A DNA stretch of 64,000 nt from Parasulfuritortus sp036391875 (GCA_036391875.1 DASVZA010000007.1:133104-197103); one strand, 5' to 3'; shown: positions 16,756 to 25,966, counted from the stretch's first letter. The notes: a model not told the origin generated them from the sequence alone. Numbers and translations are program-made.

Positions 16756-18162
16756 ATGGATCGTGGTTTTTTCATCATTATGGCGGCGCAATTTTTTTCT
16801 GCGCTCGGCGATAATGCCCTCCTGATAACCGCGATCGCCCTGCTCCGGGACATCCAGGCACCGGCCGAATACGAGCCCCTGCTCAAGCTGTTCTTCACCA
16901 TTTCCTACGTCGTCCTGGCCGCATTCGTGGGCGCCTTCGCCGACTCGATGCCCAAGGGCCGGGTCATGCTGATCAGCAACACCATCAAGGTCGGCGGCTG
17001 CATCATGATGATCGTCGGCATCGACCCGCTCTACGCCTACGGCGTGGTCGGCCTCGGGGCTGCGATCTACTCCCCGGCCAAGTACGGCATCCTGACCGAG
17101 TACCTGCCCCACTCCAAGCTGGTCGTCGCCAACAGCTGGATGGAAGGATTGACGGTGGGCGCCATCATCCTAGGCACCATGGCCGGCGGCTGGCTGATCA
17201 GCCCCTACGTTCAACACGCATTCCAGGCGGTCGACGACCTGGTGTTCGGCGGCGTGGCCGGCAGCCTGCTGGACTACAGCATGTCGGCCATCGCCGGGCT
17301 TTACCTGGTCGCCGCGATATTCAACCTGTGGGTGCCGGAAACCAGTACCGATCACCGCATGCTGCACCGCAACCCCTGGTTCATGGTGCGCGACTTCGCC
17401 CACTGCGTGAAGCTGCTCTGGCTGGACAAGCTGGGTCAGATCACGCTGGCGGTCACCACCCTGTTCTGGGGTGCCGGCGCGACCCTGCAATACATCATGC
17501 TGCGTTGGGCGGAAGAGGCCCTCAAGGTCCCCCTCTACCAGGCCACCAACCTGCAAGGAGTGTTCGCCATGGGCGTGGCCATCGGCGCCGTGCTGGCCGG
17601 CAAGCTGATCCCGATCGACAAGTCGGTCAAGGTCATCACCGTCGGCATCGCCATGGGTTTCGCTTCGCTGCTCATGATCCCGATCCACAGCCTGGTCCCG
17701 GCCTCGGTGCTCATGATCTCGGTCGGCGCGATGGCCGGCTTCTTCGTGGTGCCGATGAACGCCCTGCTCCAGCACCGTGGCCACATCCTGATGGGTGCGG
17801 GCCATTCCATCGCCGTGCAGAACTTCAACGAAAACCTGGGCATTCTGATCATGCTGGCCCTGTATACGCTGATGGTGAGGGCGGACCTGCCGATCTGGGC
17901 CGTGATCGTGATGTTCGCCAGCTTCATCATCGCCAGCATGTACCTGGTCCGGCGCTGGCACCTGTTCAACATGCGCGAGCACAAGACCGAATTGGAACGG
18001 CTCCTGGTCATCGCCGCCGCCGCCCAACACGCACCCCAGCCGATGCCCGCTCACACCACCGGCCAAGTACTCAGGGAAAACCTGCCCGATCCCAAGACGG
18101 TGGTCAGGAAGACCGTACAGACCTTTACCCGGGCACCGGGCGCACGCAAGAAGCGGCGTTGA
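16756..18162 (+). CDS. lplT: Lysophospholipid transporter, MFS type
   Basis: An integral membrane MFS transporter of 468 residues. It matches LplT, which flips lysophospholipids inward for re-acylation: the N-terminus IIMAAQFFSALGDNALLITAIALL and the segment VGLGAAIYSPAKYGILTEYLP are diagnostic. It is about 70 residues longer than E. coli LplT, with a basic, soluble C-terminal tail (residues about 405-468, ending GARKKRR). In enterobacteria lplT is usually fused to or beside the acyltransferase gene aas; no acyltransferase is adjacent here. It is divergent from the LysR gene and convergent with the TPM operon. Confidence 0.93.
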   Translation: MDRGFFIIMAAQFFSALGDNALLITAIALLRDIQAPAEYEPLLKLFFTISYVVLAAFVGAFADSMPKGRVMLISNTIKVGGCIMMIVGIDPLYAYGVVGLGAAIYSPAKYGILTEYLPHSKLVVANSWMEGLTVGAIILGTMAGGWLISPYVQHAFQAVDDLVFGGVAGSLLDYSMSAIAGLYLVAAIFNLWVPETSTDHRMLHRNPWFMVRDFAHCVKLLWLDKLGQITLAVTTLFWGAGATLQYIMLRWAEEALKVPLYQATNLQGVFAMGVAIGAVLAGKLIPIDKSVKVITVGIAMGFASLLMIPIHSLVPASVLMISVGAMAGFFVVPMNALLQHRGHILMGAGHSIAVQNFNENLGILIMLALYTLMVRADLPIWAVIVMFASFIIASMYLVRRWHLFNMREHKTELERLLVIAAAAQHAPQPMPAHTTGQVLRENLPDPKTVVRKTVQTFTRAPGARKKRR

Positions 18163-18179
18163 GTTAGGACGTTTTCACA

Positions 18180-18680
18180 CTAAAGGATCAGCGGCCTATC
18201 GGGCAATTCGTTGGCTGCATCCGCACGGCGGGGATACAAGGCCTCCAGCCGTTTGCCGAGTTCCCGAATGCCGTGCAGCAAGGCTTCCTCATGCCGACCG
18301 GCACGGAAGTGGGTTTCCATCGCCCGACAGAGTGCCTCCCATTGATCCTGGCCGACGGCCCGCGCCACGCCCCGATCGGCGACGATCTCGAACTCGTGGT
18401 CGGCCAGCAGCAGGTAGATGAGGACGCCGTTATTCAGCTCGGTATCCCACACCCGGAGCGTAGCGAACAGCGCCTCGGCGCGTTGCCGCGCGGTCTGTCC
18501 CTTCAGCAAGGGCAGCCAGCCCAGACCGGTTTCCAGCACCACCCGGATTTCGGCGCCGTGCCGCGCCTCGGAATCGGCCACGGCCCGCTCGATCCGGTCC
18601 AGTGCGGCGCGCGGCAACGTTCGGTGCAGCCACCAGTCGGGCAGGCTCAAATGGGTCAGGGTTCGCATCAATCGGTTCAT
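18180..18680 (-). CDS. TPM-domain protein, short cytoplasmic form
   Basis: A 166-residue protein with a TPM_phosphatase domain (about 25-150: IERAVADSEARHGAEIRVVLETGLGW and DTELNNGVLIYLLLADHEFEIVADRGVA). It lacks a signal peptide. ATG at 18680 starts one base after the stop of the longer TPM protein, with AGGTGG inside that gene as ribosome site, so the pair is coupled. In many proteobacteria the same pair follows lemA; lemA is absent here. TPM proteins are implicated in membrane-protein turnover and photosystem repair in other organisms, but this bacterial branch has no established activity. Confidence 0.88.
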   Translation of the reverse strand: MNRLMRTLTHLSLPDWWLHRTLPRAALDRIERAVADSEARHGAEIRVVLETGLGWLPLLKGQTARQRAEALFATLRVWDTELNNGVLIYLLLADHEFEIVADRGVARAVGQDQWEALCRAMETHFRAGRHEEALLHGIRELGKRLEALYPRRADAANELPDRPLIL

Positions 18681-18681
18681 G

Positions 18682-19530
18682 TCACCACCTGCCCGAGGCG
18701 CCGCCGCCGCCAAAGCCGCCACCGCCCCCGGAAAAACCGCCGCTGCCCGAACTCCAGCCGCCGCCCCGGCCGCCACCGCCGATATAGCCGCCGGACACAC
18801 CCAGCAGGACGATCAAGAAGCTGACGATGGCCAAGCCGGCGCCAATGGCGACGCTGCCAGCCAATAGCCAGCCGCCCAGAAAGCCAACTGCCCCGGTCGC
18901 GGCTGCGCCGGGCAGGCGACCCAGCAGCGCCTGCAGCACCCTGCCGATCACGATGACCGGGATGAACAGCCACCAGAACATGCCGATGTCATCCAGGTGC
19001 ACCTGGCTCGCCTGTTTCGGCAGCGGCAAGGGTTCGCCGTCGACCAGCCGGATCAGGCGATCCATGCCGGCCTCGATGCCGCCGGCGAAATCGCCGGTCT
19101 TGAAGCGGGGAACGATGATTTCCCGGATCACCCGGTTGGCAACGGCATCGGGCACCACGCCCTCCAGGCCGTAGCCGACTTCGATGCGCAAGGCCCGGTC
19201 GTTCTTGGCGACCAGCAGCAACAGGCCATCGTCGACGCCCTTGCGGCCCAATCGCCAGGCGCTGGCGACCCGGATGCCGTATTGCTCGATGGTTTCGGGC
19301 TGGGTGGTGGGCACGATCAGCACCGCCAACTGGCTGCCCTTGGCCTGCTCCAGCGCCGCCAGCCTGGCCTCCAGCGCCTTGACCTGGTCGGCGGACAGGG
19401 TCGCGGTCAGATCGGTCACCCGGGCCTTGAGCGGCGGTACGGCGACCTCGGCCCAAACCGTAGTCGGCAAGACGGCTGCGAACAGCGCCCAAAACAGCGC
19501 CAGCCGATACAGGATCGGCCGGTGGATCAT
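18682..19530 (-). CDS. YgcG-family TPM-domain membrane protein
   Basis: A 282-residue exported membrane protein. A signal peptide (LALFWALFAAVLPTTVWA) leads to a TPM domain (about 30-155: VTDLTATLSADQVKALEARL, then DDGLLLLVAKNDRALRIEVGYGLEG). Two hydrophobic stretches (MFWWLFIPVIVIGRVLQALL and a longer Gly/Ala-rich one) follow, and the tail GGGGFGGGGASGRW is the classic YgcG ending. It overlaps the methyltransferase gene upstream by four bases and is coupled to the short TPM protein downstream. The usual LemA partner is not encoded here. Confidence 0.92.
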   Translation of the reverse strand: MIHRPILYRLALFWALFAAVLPTTVWAEVAVPPLKARVTDLTATLSADQVKALEARLAALEQAKGSQLAVLIVPTTQPETIEQYGIRVASAWRLGRKGVDDGLLLLVAKNDRALRIEVGYGLEGVVPDAVANRVIREIIVPRFKTGDFAGGIEAGMDRLIRLVDGEPLPLPKQASQVHLDDIGMFWWLFIPVIVIGRVLQALLGRLPGAAATGAVGFLGGWLLAGSVAIGAGLAIVSFLIVLLGVSGGYIGGGGRGGGWSSGSGGFSGGGGGFGGGGASGRW

Positions 19531-20309
19531 GCGCCCGGCCCTCCGAGCGATTGCCGGACCCGTTCGAACAGGCAGACCGCGGCGGCCGCCGCCACGTTGA
19601 GCGACTCCACCTTGCCCGGCATGGGAACGGTGAACGGTTCGGCCGCTGCCTGGAGCTCGCGGCTCAGGCCGGCGCCTTCGTTGCCGAACAGGAACGCGGC
19701 CGGGCCGGCCAGGTCGAGCGTGTACAGGGAGCGGCCGCTGCGCAGGGCCGCGGCATAGACCGGCCCCGGAAAATCGGCCGCGACCCGCTGCAGGTCGGCG
19801 CCTTCGACGATGCCGAGCCCGAAATGGCCGCCCTGCCCGCCGCGCAGCGCCTTGGGCGACCAGGCCTCGGTGCAGCCCTTGGACAGGTAGACGGTATCGA
19901 CACCGGCGGCGGCCGCGGTCCTCAGCAGGGCGCCGAGATTGCCCGGTTCCTGGATGTCTTCCAACAGGACCGCGAAGTGGGCGGCTTTTCCGGCCGCCAC
20001 CGCCGGGATGTCGATCACCGCGATCAGGCCGCTCGGCGTCGCCACCGGCGACAGTTTCCTGAACAGCCCCGGGGGCAGCACGAGCGCCGGGACTTCCGGC
20101 AGCTTATCCTGCCAGGCCGACCGATTGGGGCTGTCCTCGCTCAACACCAGCTGGCGCGGCACGATGCCGGCGGCCAGTGCCTCGGCCAGCAGATGCTCGC
20201 CATCGAGCAGGGTCTGTTTCTTTTCGCGCCGTTCCAGGCGATCTTCGCCGAGTGCGAGCAAGGCGCGGAACTGCGGGTTTTCCTTCGACGTGATGTGTTT
20301 TACTGGCAT
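19527..20309 (-). CDS. TrmH/SpoU-family RNA 2'-O-methyltransferase
   Basis: A 260-residue SPOUT methyltransferase. The N-terminal substrate-binding segment (HITSKENPQFRALLALGEDRLERREKKQTLLDGEHLLAEAL) is of the RlmB/TrmH-subfamily type. The SpoU knot motifs are LLEDIQEPGNLGALLRTAAA, AFLFGNEGAGLSREL and SLNVAAAAAVCLFERVRQ. Likely target is rRNA, exact nucleotide unknown. The start MPVKHI at 20309 overlaps the end of the pentapeptide gene by 10 bases. The stop overlaps the next TPM gene, forming a chain of four overlapping genes. Confidence 0.93.
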   Translation of the reverse strand: MPVKHITSKENPQFRALLALGEDRLERREKKQTLLDGEHLLAEALAAGIVPRQLVLSEDSPNRSAWQDKLPEVPALVLPPGLFRKLSPVATPSGLIAVIDIPAVAAGKAAHFAVLLEDIQEPGNLGALLRTAAAAGVDTVYLSKGCTEAWSPKALRGGQGGHFGLGIVEGADLQRVAADFPGPVYAAALRSGRSLYTLDLAGPAAFLFGNEGAGLSRELQAAAEPFTVPMPGKVESLNVAAAAAVCLFERVRQSLGGPGA

Positions 20310-21175
20310 GTCCCTACCGATTGCTCCGAGCAGATCCGGCCATCGATCCAGGTAGCCTGCCCCAATGTCGCCCCATCCAGCCGGACACCGCGCAACAGCG
20401 CGTTCGCCAGCACGGCGAAACCGAGATCGGCCCCGCTCAGATCGGCACCGGTCAGGTCCGCCTCGCCCAGGGTCGCCCCTTTCAGCACCGCCCGGCTCAG
20501 GTTCGCGCCACGCAGGTCGGCACCGGCCAGGTTGGCATAGCTTAGGTCGGCACCGGTCAGGTCTGCCCGCTCGAGATGGGCACCGCTCAGATTGGCGTTG
20601 CGCAGCTTGGCGCCGGACAACTTCGCATCGTTCTTGTTGCAACTGCTCCAGTTCACGTTCTCGCCCGGGGCCGCATTGCAATCTACCGTCAGCCTGACGG
20701 CCGGCGCAGTCACGATCCGGGGTTCGCTGGATTGGCCCAGCCACACGCCGACCCCGATCAGGATCAGCACCAGCAAGGTCGTCGCACCGGCGACGAAAGT
20801 AGGTCGCCGCGAGGTCTGGGCCTCCAGCATGCTGCGGGTTTCTGCCTCGTGCTGGCGCAGGCGGCTGACCGCCTCGCCGTTTTGTGCGGAGGCGCCCTCC
20901 TCCGCGGCCACTTCGACCGAATCGTTGATCCAGCGCAGCTTGGCCTTCTCGCGCTCCTGGCGCCAGGCCTCGTCGGTCTCGACCGCCACCCGAACCGGGG
21001 CGTGTTCGCTGTCGAGGATGTCGGTATCACGCAATTTGGCCCAGGAGTGGCCATCCAGGCTGACACTGTCCTTCAGGTCGAGTTGGCCCAGGCTGAACAT
21101 CTCACGCAACTGTTTGGCCGGGAACGGACCGCTCGTTTCGCCGTTTCTGCTGACGTACCAGAGATGCTGTGTCAT
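20300..21175 (-). CDS. GYF_2-domain, single-TM, pentapeptide-repeat protein
   Basis: A 291-residue protein with three parts. Residues 4-50 form a GYF_2 domain (LWYVSRNGETSGPFPAKQLREMFSLGQ), a charged helical linker leads to one transmembrane helix (FVAGATTLLVLILIGVGVWLG, about 130-152), and the exported C-terminus (about 180-275) is a pentapeptide-repeat solenoid of A(D/N)LxG units (LRNANLSGAHLERADLTGAD and onward). Two cysteines frame the final segment. This combination suggests a cytoplasmic recognition domain joined to a periplasmic right-handed beta helix. The start at 21175 is preferred to 21271, since the sRNA promoter region begins beyond it. It is first in the four-gene operon. Confidence 0.88.
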   Translation of the reverse strand: MTQHLWYVSRNGETSGPFPAKQLREMFSLGQLDLKDSVSLDGHSWAKLRDTDILDSEHAPVRVAVETDEAWRQEREKAKLRWINDSVEVAAEEGASAQNGEAVSRLRQHEAETRSMLEAQTSRRPTFVAGATTLLVLILIGVGVWLGQSSEPRIVTAPAVRLTVDCNAAPGENVNWSSCNKNDAKLSGAKLRNANLSGAHLERADLTGADLSYANLAGADLRGANLSRAVLKGATLGEADLTGADLSGADLGFAVLANALLRGVRLDGATLGQATWIDGRICSEQSVGTCQ

Positions 21176-21232
21176 GGGAAGCCTGCCGGTGGAATGGTCG
21201 GGGCATATTCTACAGAGTCTGGGAGAGGCCAT

Positions 21233-21260
21233 AAAAAAAACCCGGTTGTGTTCAACCGGG
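21233..21260 (-). terminator. Rho-independent terminator of the candidate sRNA
   Basis: On the minus strand CCCGGTTG and CAACCGGG form a perfect 8-bp stem around AACA, followed by eight T residues. Confidence 0.92.
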
Positions 21261-21327
21261 CTTAAATCCACCTAAGGAGGAGGATGGAGGAGACAACACA
21301 GACGATGCCGGAGGGCACCGTCGTGTT
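21233..21327 (-). ncRNA. Candidate small RNA with anti-Shine-Dalgarno CCTCC motifs
   Basis: A stand-alone transcription unit of about 95 bases on the minus strand, with a strong promoter and terminator of its own. The 5' part folds as GACGGTGCC pairing with GGCATCGTC around the loop CTCC. A single-stranded stretch then carries CTCCTCC, CCTCCTCC and TTAGGTGG, and the terminator hairpin follows. The CCTCC motifs are complementary to Shine-Dalgarno sequences, so regulation of translation is the obvious role. It resembles in design the CCUCCUCCC-loop stress RNAs of alphaproteobacteria, but homology is not claimed. It sits between dnaE and the pentapeptide gene. Confidence 0.7.
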
Positions 21328-21333
21328 ATTAGA

Positions 21334-21362
21334 ATTATCTAATATTCGAATGGACATTTCAA
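21334..21362 (-). promoter_or_regulatory. Sigma-70 promoter of the candidate sRNA
   Basis: On the minus strand TTGAAA (21362-21357) and GATAAT (21339-21334) are exactly 17 bases apart. The expected start is near 21327, which places the terminator about 95 bases downstream. Confidence 0.7.
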
Positions 21363-21547
21363 GCCGAAATTCATGGCTGTCAAGCCATGCACGCAAAAAA
21401 ACCGGCAAAGGTCGGTCTGGCAGCCCCCCGGAAAGCGGATATCCAGTTGTTCCGAATCAGGAAAATAAAACGCTGGCGGTTGCAGGCAGAATCCACTTCA
21501 TGGAAGTGGATAAGCGACGCTTATGCCAACCCAACAGCCACTGGCCG

Positions 21548-24500
21548 TCAGGCATATTGAATGGCGACGTTTTCCGGCTTCAGCCAGTCGCCCAGTTCGC
21601 GGATCAGGCCATCCTCAAGGCGTACTCGCCAACTCTCGCCCAAGGTGATCTGGCACTCCCGGCCGCTGCTCCGGTATTGCATGCTGACGGGACACCCCCG
21701 CTCCTCGCCGGACATGAGGTAGGGCGTCAGTATCTGCGCCAGCCGTTCGGCATTGGCCTGGCCGTTCAGCTTGATCAACAGGCGGCTGGCAAAGCGGTTG
21801 CGGGCCTGCTCCAGGCTGTGCAACTCGTCGGCCACCACACGCAGGCCGCCGGAATAATCGTCGTGGCTGACCTTGCCCATGACCAGCAGCAGGTTGTCTT
21901 CCTTGAGCAGGTTGCGGTAGGCCTCGAACTGTTCGTTGTAGACCGCGACATCGAGCCGGGCCGTGCCGTCGTCCAGGGTGACGAAGGCCATCTTGCCGCG
22001 CCGGGTCATCTGGGTGCGGACCTCCATGATCACGCCGGCCATCAGCACCGGCCGCTGCTGCGGGCCGATCTGGTTGAGGCTGCGCTCGACGATGCCGACC
22101 AGTTCGTCCTTGTAGGCGCTGAAAGGATGGCCGCTGAAATAGAAGCCGAGCGCGGTCTTCTCCTGGGCCAGCTGTTCGCGGATCGACCAGAGCGGCGTCG
22201 CCACCAGGTCCAGCGCCGGCTCCGCCAGTTCGCCGCCGAACAAGCTGTTCTGGATCGCGTTGGCCTGGGCGTTCTCGGCCCATTCCATGGCGATGCCGAC
22301 CGAATTGAGCACCGCGGCCCGGTTGGCGTGCAGCGAATCGAAGGCGCCAGCCCGGGCCATGGCCTCGATCGCCCGGCGGTTGACCACCCGGCGGTCGACC
22401 CGGCGGCAGAAGTCGAACAGATCTTTGAACGGCCCGTCCTGCTCCCGCGCAGCCAGGATCATGTTGATCGCCGACTCGCCGGTGCCCTTGATCGCACCCA
22501 GGCCGTAGCGGATCGACTTGCGGTCGACCGGGTAGAAACGGAACTCGGACTGGTTCACGTCCGGCCCCAGGACGGTCAGGCGGTTGGAGAGGGAGTCCTC
22601 GATGAAGATGCGCACCGCGTCGGTGTTGTCCATGTCGGACGACAGCGTGGCTGCCATGAAGGCGGCGGTGTGGTGCGCCTTGAGCCAGGCGGTCTGGTAG
22701 GTGACCACGGCGTAGGCGGCGGTATGGCTCTTGTTGAAGCCGTACTCGGCGAACTTCTCCATCAGCTCGAACAGATGGATGGCCAGCTTCTCGTCGTAAC
22801 CCTTCTTGTTCGCCCCCTCCTTGAAGATGTCCTTGTGCTTGGCCATCTCCTCGGCCTTCTTCTTGCCCATCGCCCGGCGCAGCAGGTCGGCGCCGCCCAG
22901 GGTGTAGCCGCCGATGATCTGGGAGATCTGCATCACCTGTTCCTGGTAGACGATGACGCCGTAGGTCGGCGTCAGGCAGGATTTCAGGTCGGGATGGAAG
23001 TAGTCGATGGCCTGCTTGCCCTTCTTGCGCAGGATGAAGTCGTCGACCATGCCCGAGCCGAGCGGACCCGGCCGGTACAGGGCGAGCACGGCGATGATGT
23101 CTTCGAAGCGGTCCGGCTCCAGCTTGGTGAGGAGCTTCTTCATGCCCTCCGATTCAAGCTGGAAGATGGCGGTGGTGTTGGCCTTCTTGAGGATGTCGTA
23201 GGCGGCCGGGTCGGTGAAGTCGGTGGTGTCGAGCACGATGTCGGCACTCGGGTCGAGGCGTTTGATGAACTTCAGCGCCCAGTCGATGATGGTCAGGTTG
23301 CGCAGGCCGAGGAAGTCGAACTTCACCAGGCCGATCTTCTCGACGTCGTCCTTGTCCAGTTGCGACACGACCGAGTCCGAGCCCTCGGCGCAATAGAGCG
23401 GACAGAAGTCGGTCAGCTTGCCGGGCGCGATCAGCACGCCGCCGGCGTGCATGCCGACGTTGCGGGTCAGGCCCTCCAGTTTGAGGGCGAGGTCGATCAG
23501 CTCACGCACCTCCTCCTCGCGCTCGTAGCGTTCCTTCAGTTCCGGCACCTCGGCCATGGCCTGGTCCAGGGTCACGTTCTTGCCCGGCGCCGACGGGATC
23601 ATCTTGGACAGCTGGTCGCAGAAGTTGTACGGCAGGTCCAGCACCCGGCCGACGTCGCGCACCACGGCACGGGCCGCCATGGTGCCGAAGGTGACGATCT
23701 GCGACACGGCGTCGGCGCCGTATTTGTCGCGCACGTACTCGATGACCTTGTAGCGGTTGTCCTGGCAGAAGTCGATGTCGAAGTCGGGCATGGAGACCCG
23801 CTCGGGGTTCAGGAAGCGCTCGAACAGCAGGGCGTAGCGGAGCGGATCGAGATCGGTGATGCCGATCGAATAGGCGACCAGCGAGCCGGCGCCGGAACCC
23901 CGGCCCGGGCCGACCGGCACGCCGTTGTGCTTGCCCCAGTTGATGAAGTCGGCCACGATCAGGAAGTAGCCCGGGAAGCCCATCTGGATGATGGTCGCCA
24001 ATTCGATTTCCAGGCGCGACTGGTACTCCGGCCGGCGCTTCTCGCGCTCTTCCGGATTCGGATAAAGCGTCGCCAGCCGGGCTTCCAGCCCGTCCTGGGC
24101 GCGTTGCCGCAGATAGTCGTCCAGGGTCATGCCGGCCGGGGTCGGGAACAGCGGCAGCTTGCTGTTGCCCAGTTCCAGGGTCAGGTTGCAGCGGCGGGCG
24201 ATCGCCAGGGTGTTTTCCAGCGCCCCGGGCAGGTCGGCGAAGCGCTCGGCCATCTCCGCCTGGGTCTTGAAGTAGTCGTCCTCGGTGAACAGTTGCGGCC
24301 GGCGCCGGTCGGCCAGCATGTAGCCCTCGGCGATGCAGACCCGCGCCTCGTGGGCCTTGAAGTCGTCGCGGCCGGGGAACTGCACGGTGTGGGTCGCCAC
24401 CACCGGCAGGCCGAGTTCGCTGCCCAGGGCCACGGCCTGGGTCAGGTGGCTTTCGGCATCCTGGCGGCCGTTGCGCTGGATCTCCAGGTAATAGCGGTCC

Positions 24501-24991
24501 GGGAACAGCCCGGCCCACTCCTGGGCCAGGGTGCGCGCCGTCTCCCAGGCGTCGTTGAGCAGGGCCTGGCCGACATCGCCCGATTGCGCGCCGGACAGGG
24601 CGATCAGCCCTTCGGTGCCGAAGGTCCTGAACCAATCCTTGTTCAGCACGGCCCGGCCGCGGTGCAGGTTGCTGCGGTAGGCCAGGGTCAGCAGTTCGCT
24701 CAGCCGGTGGTAGCCATCCCAGTTCTGCGCCAGCAGCAGCACGCGGCCGGGCTTGTCGGGCTGGCTGGCGTCGGCAACCCAGACGTCGCAGCCGATGATG
24801 GGCTTGATGCCTTTCTTGCGCGCCGCCAGATAGAACTTCACCAGGCCGAACAGGTTGGCGAGATCGGTCAGGGCCAGGGCCGGCATGGCGTCCGCCGCCG
24901 CCGCCGCGACCGCGCCGTCCACCGTCAGGATGCTGTCCTGGATGGAGAACTCGCTATGCAGCCGGAGGTGGACGAACGAGGCAACGGACAT
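21548..24991 (-). CDS. dnaE: DNA polymerase III subunit alpha
   Basis: Catalytic subunit of the replicative polymerase, 1147 residues, close to the 1160 of E. coli. The PHP domain starts at once (FVHLRLHSEFSIQDSILTVD). The polymerase palm holds GPGRGSGAGSLVAYSIGITD and the catalytic PDFDIDFCQDN, with Asp403 and Asp405 equivalent to E. coli Asp401 and Asp403. The fingers, tandem HhH (GTGESAINMILAAREQDG), an OB-fold near residue 960 (VLMAGVIMEVRTQMTRRGKMAFVTLDD) and a tau-binding tail follow. A short weak hairpin near 21393 may end the transcript. The plus strand opposite holds a very long antisense frame that is an artefact. Confidence 0.98.
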   Translation of the reverse strand: MSVASFVHLRLHSEFSIQDSILTVDGAVAAAAADAMPALALTDLANLFGLVKFYLAARKKGIKPIIGCDVWVADASQPDKPGRVLLLAQNWDGYHRLSELLTLAYRSNLHRGRAVLNKDWFRTFGTEGLIALSGAQSGDVGQALLNDAWETARTLAQEWAGLFPDRYYLEIQRNGRQDAESHLTQAVALGSELGLPVVATHTVQFPGRDDFKAHEARVCIAEGYMLADRRRPQLFTEDDYFKTQAEMAERFADLPGALENTLAIARRCNLTLELGNSKLPLFPTPAGMTLDDYLRQRAQDGLEARLATLYPNPEEREKRRPEYQSRLEIELATIIQMGFPGYFLIVADFINWGKHNGVPVGPGRGSGAGSLVAYSIGITDLDPLRYALLFERFLNPERVSMPDFDIDFCQDNRYKVIEYVRDKYGADAVSQIVTFGTMAARAVVRDVGRVLDLPYNFCDQLSKMIPSAPGKNVTLDQAMAEVPELKERYEREEEVRELIDLALKLEGLTRNVGMHAGGVLIAPGKLTDFCPLYCAEGSDSVVSQLDKDDVEKIGLVKFDFLGLRNLTIIDWALKFIKRLDPSADIVLDTTDFTDPAAYDILKKANTTAIFQLESEGMKKLLTKLEPDRFEDIIAVLALYRPGPLGSGMVDDFILRKKGKQAIDYFHPDLKSCLTPTYGVIVYQEQVMQISQIIGGYTLGGADLLRRAMGKKKAEEMAKHKDIFKEGANKKGYDEKLAIHLFELMEKFAEYGFNKSHTAAYAVVTYQTAWLKAHHTAAFMAATLSSDMDNTDAVRIFIEDSLSNRLTVLGPDVNQSEFRFYPVDRKSIRYGLGAIKGTGESAINMILAAREQDGPFKDLFDFCRRVDRRVVNRRAIEAMARAGAFDSLHANRAAVLNSVGIAMEWAENAQANAIQNSLFGGELAEPALDLVATPLWSIREQLAQEKTALGFYFSGHPFSAYKDELVGIVERSLNQIGPQQRPVLMAGVIMEVRTQMTRRGKMAFVTLDDGTARLDVAVYNEQFEAYRNLLKEDNLLLVMGKVSHDDYSGGLRVVADELHSLEQARNRFASRLLIKLNGQANAERLAQILTPYLMSGEERGCPVSMQYRSSGRECQITLGESWRVRLEDGLIRELGDWLKPENVAIQYA

Positions 24992-25273
24992 GGGTGGTCG
25001 AAACGGATTCAGCGGGTCGTCATTATACCGGCTGACCTCCCCTGCCCGCCGACAAATGCATGATCGCCTATCCGCTGCCGATCGTCGCCCGGTTTGCCCG
25101 CAGCAGTCGGGCGTCGAAGCAGAAAAATAGGCGCCGCACGACGATTTTCTTATACTTGGGACGTGTCCATTTCCTGCCCTGCGCGCCGGGAACGGCCGAC
25201 AAGAACAAATACGCGGGATTCGGCAACATCGCCCGCCCGAATGCGAAACCTAGCCCTGAATCGACGATCGCCC

Positions 25274-25966
25274 ATGGCCAGAGGCCGGAATAGATTAATT
25301 GCAGGCATCACCGCCATCATCGCGCTGGCGGTGTTCTGCACCTATTCGACCTTCGCCGTCCTGGGCCGGGGCTTCAATTTCGACCACCAGATCCAGCTCG
25401 CCGGCCAGCGCTACGGTGCCCACGGCCAGCAGACCATGGAGCAATGGCGCAACCTGCTGCAGTCGCTGCAGGGCAGCGGCCGCACGGAGCAGGTCCGCCA
25501 GGTCAACGACTTCGTCAACAAGCACCTCACCTACACCGAGGACATCGACGCCTGGGGCGTCGACGACTACTGGGCGACGCCGCTCGAATCGCTCGGCCGC
25601 GGCGTCGGCGACTGCGAGGACTACGCCATCGCCAAGTATTTCAGCCTGCTGATCCTGGGCGTGCCGGTCGACAACCTGCGCATCACCTACGTCCGGGCCC
25701 GGACCGGCAGCCCGGACAACCCGACCTTCATCGCCCACATGGTCCTGGCCTATTACCCGACCGTGGAATCGGAGCCGCTGATCCTGGACAACCTGGTCGG
25801 CAACGTCCTGCCGGCCTCGCAGCGCCCCGACCTGTACCCGATCTTCGGCTTCAACAGCGCCGGCCTGTGGGTCGGCGCCGCCAAGAATTCCAGCGGCAGT
25901 TCCACCGCCCAGCTGTCCCTCTGGCGCGACACGCTCGCCCGCATGCATGCGGACGGCTTCGAATGA
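25274..25966 (+). CDS. lapG: LapG-type periplasmic cysteine protease
   Basis: A 230-residue exported transglutaminase-like cysteine protease (BTLCP family). The N-terminal signal/anchor is NRLIAGITAIIALAVFCTYSTFA. The triad reads Cys114 (GVGDCEDYAIAKY), His155 (IAHMVLAYY) and Asp172 (LILDNLVG). LapG cleaves the N-terminus of large RTX-type surface adhesins and releases cells from biofilms; calcium-binding acidic residues (DIDAWGVDDYW) are present. The start is uncertain: an ATG at 25241 is also in frame and neither has a clear ribosome site. The inhibitor gene lapD follows 38 bases downstream. No adhesin gene is visible in the window. Confidence 0.93.
   Translation: MARGRNRLIAGITAIIALAVFCTYSTFAVLGRGFNFDHQIQLAGQRYGAHGQQTMEQWRNLLQSLQGSGRTEQVRQVNDFVNKHLTYTEDIDAWGVDDYWATPLESLGRGVGDCEDYAIAKYFSLLILGVPVDNLRITYVRARTGSPDNPTFIAHMVLAYYPTVESEPLILDNLVGNVLPASQRPDLYPIFGFNSAGLWVGAAKNSSGSSTAQLSLWRDTLARMHADGFE

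Noticed and set aside
18682..18760. Gly/Pro-rich repeats considered as a separate repeat element
   Set aside because: They encode the normal YgcG-type C-terminal tail.
21284..25063. 1259-codon plus-strand frame, preceded by a GGAGGAGG that looks like a ribosome site
   Set aside because: It is the antisense of dnaE with no recognisable domain; the purine-rich start is the complement of the sRNA CCTCC motifs.
25034..25273. Possible short gene between dnaE and lapG
   Set aside because: Open frames exist but lack ribosome sites and family features; treated as promoter region.
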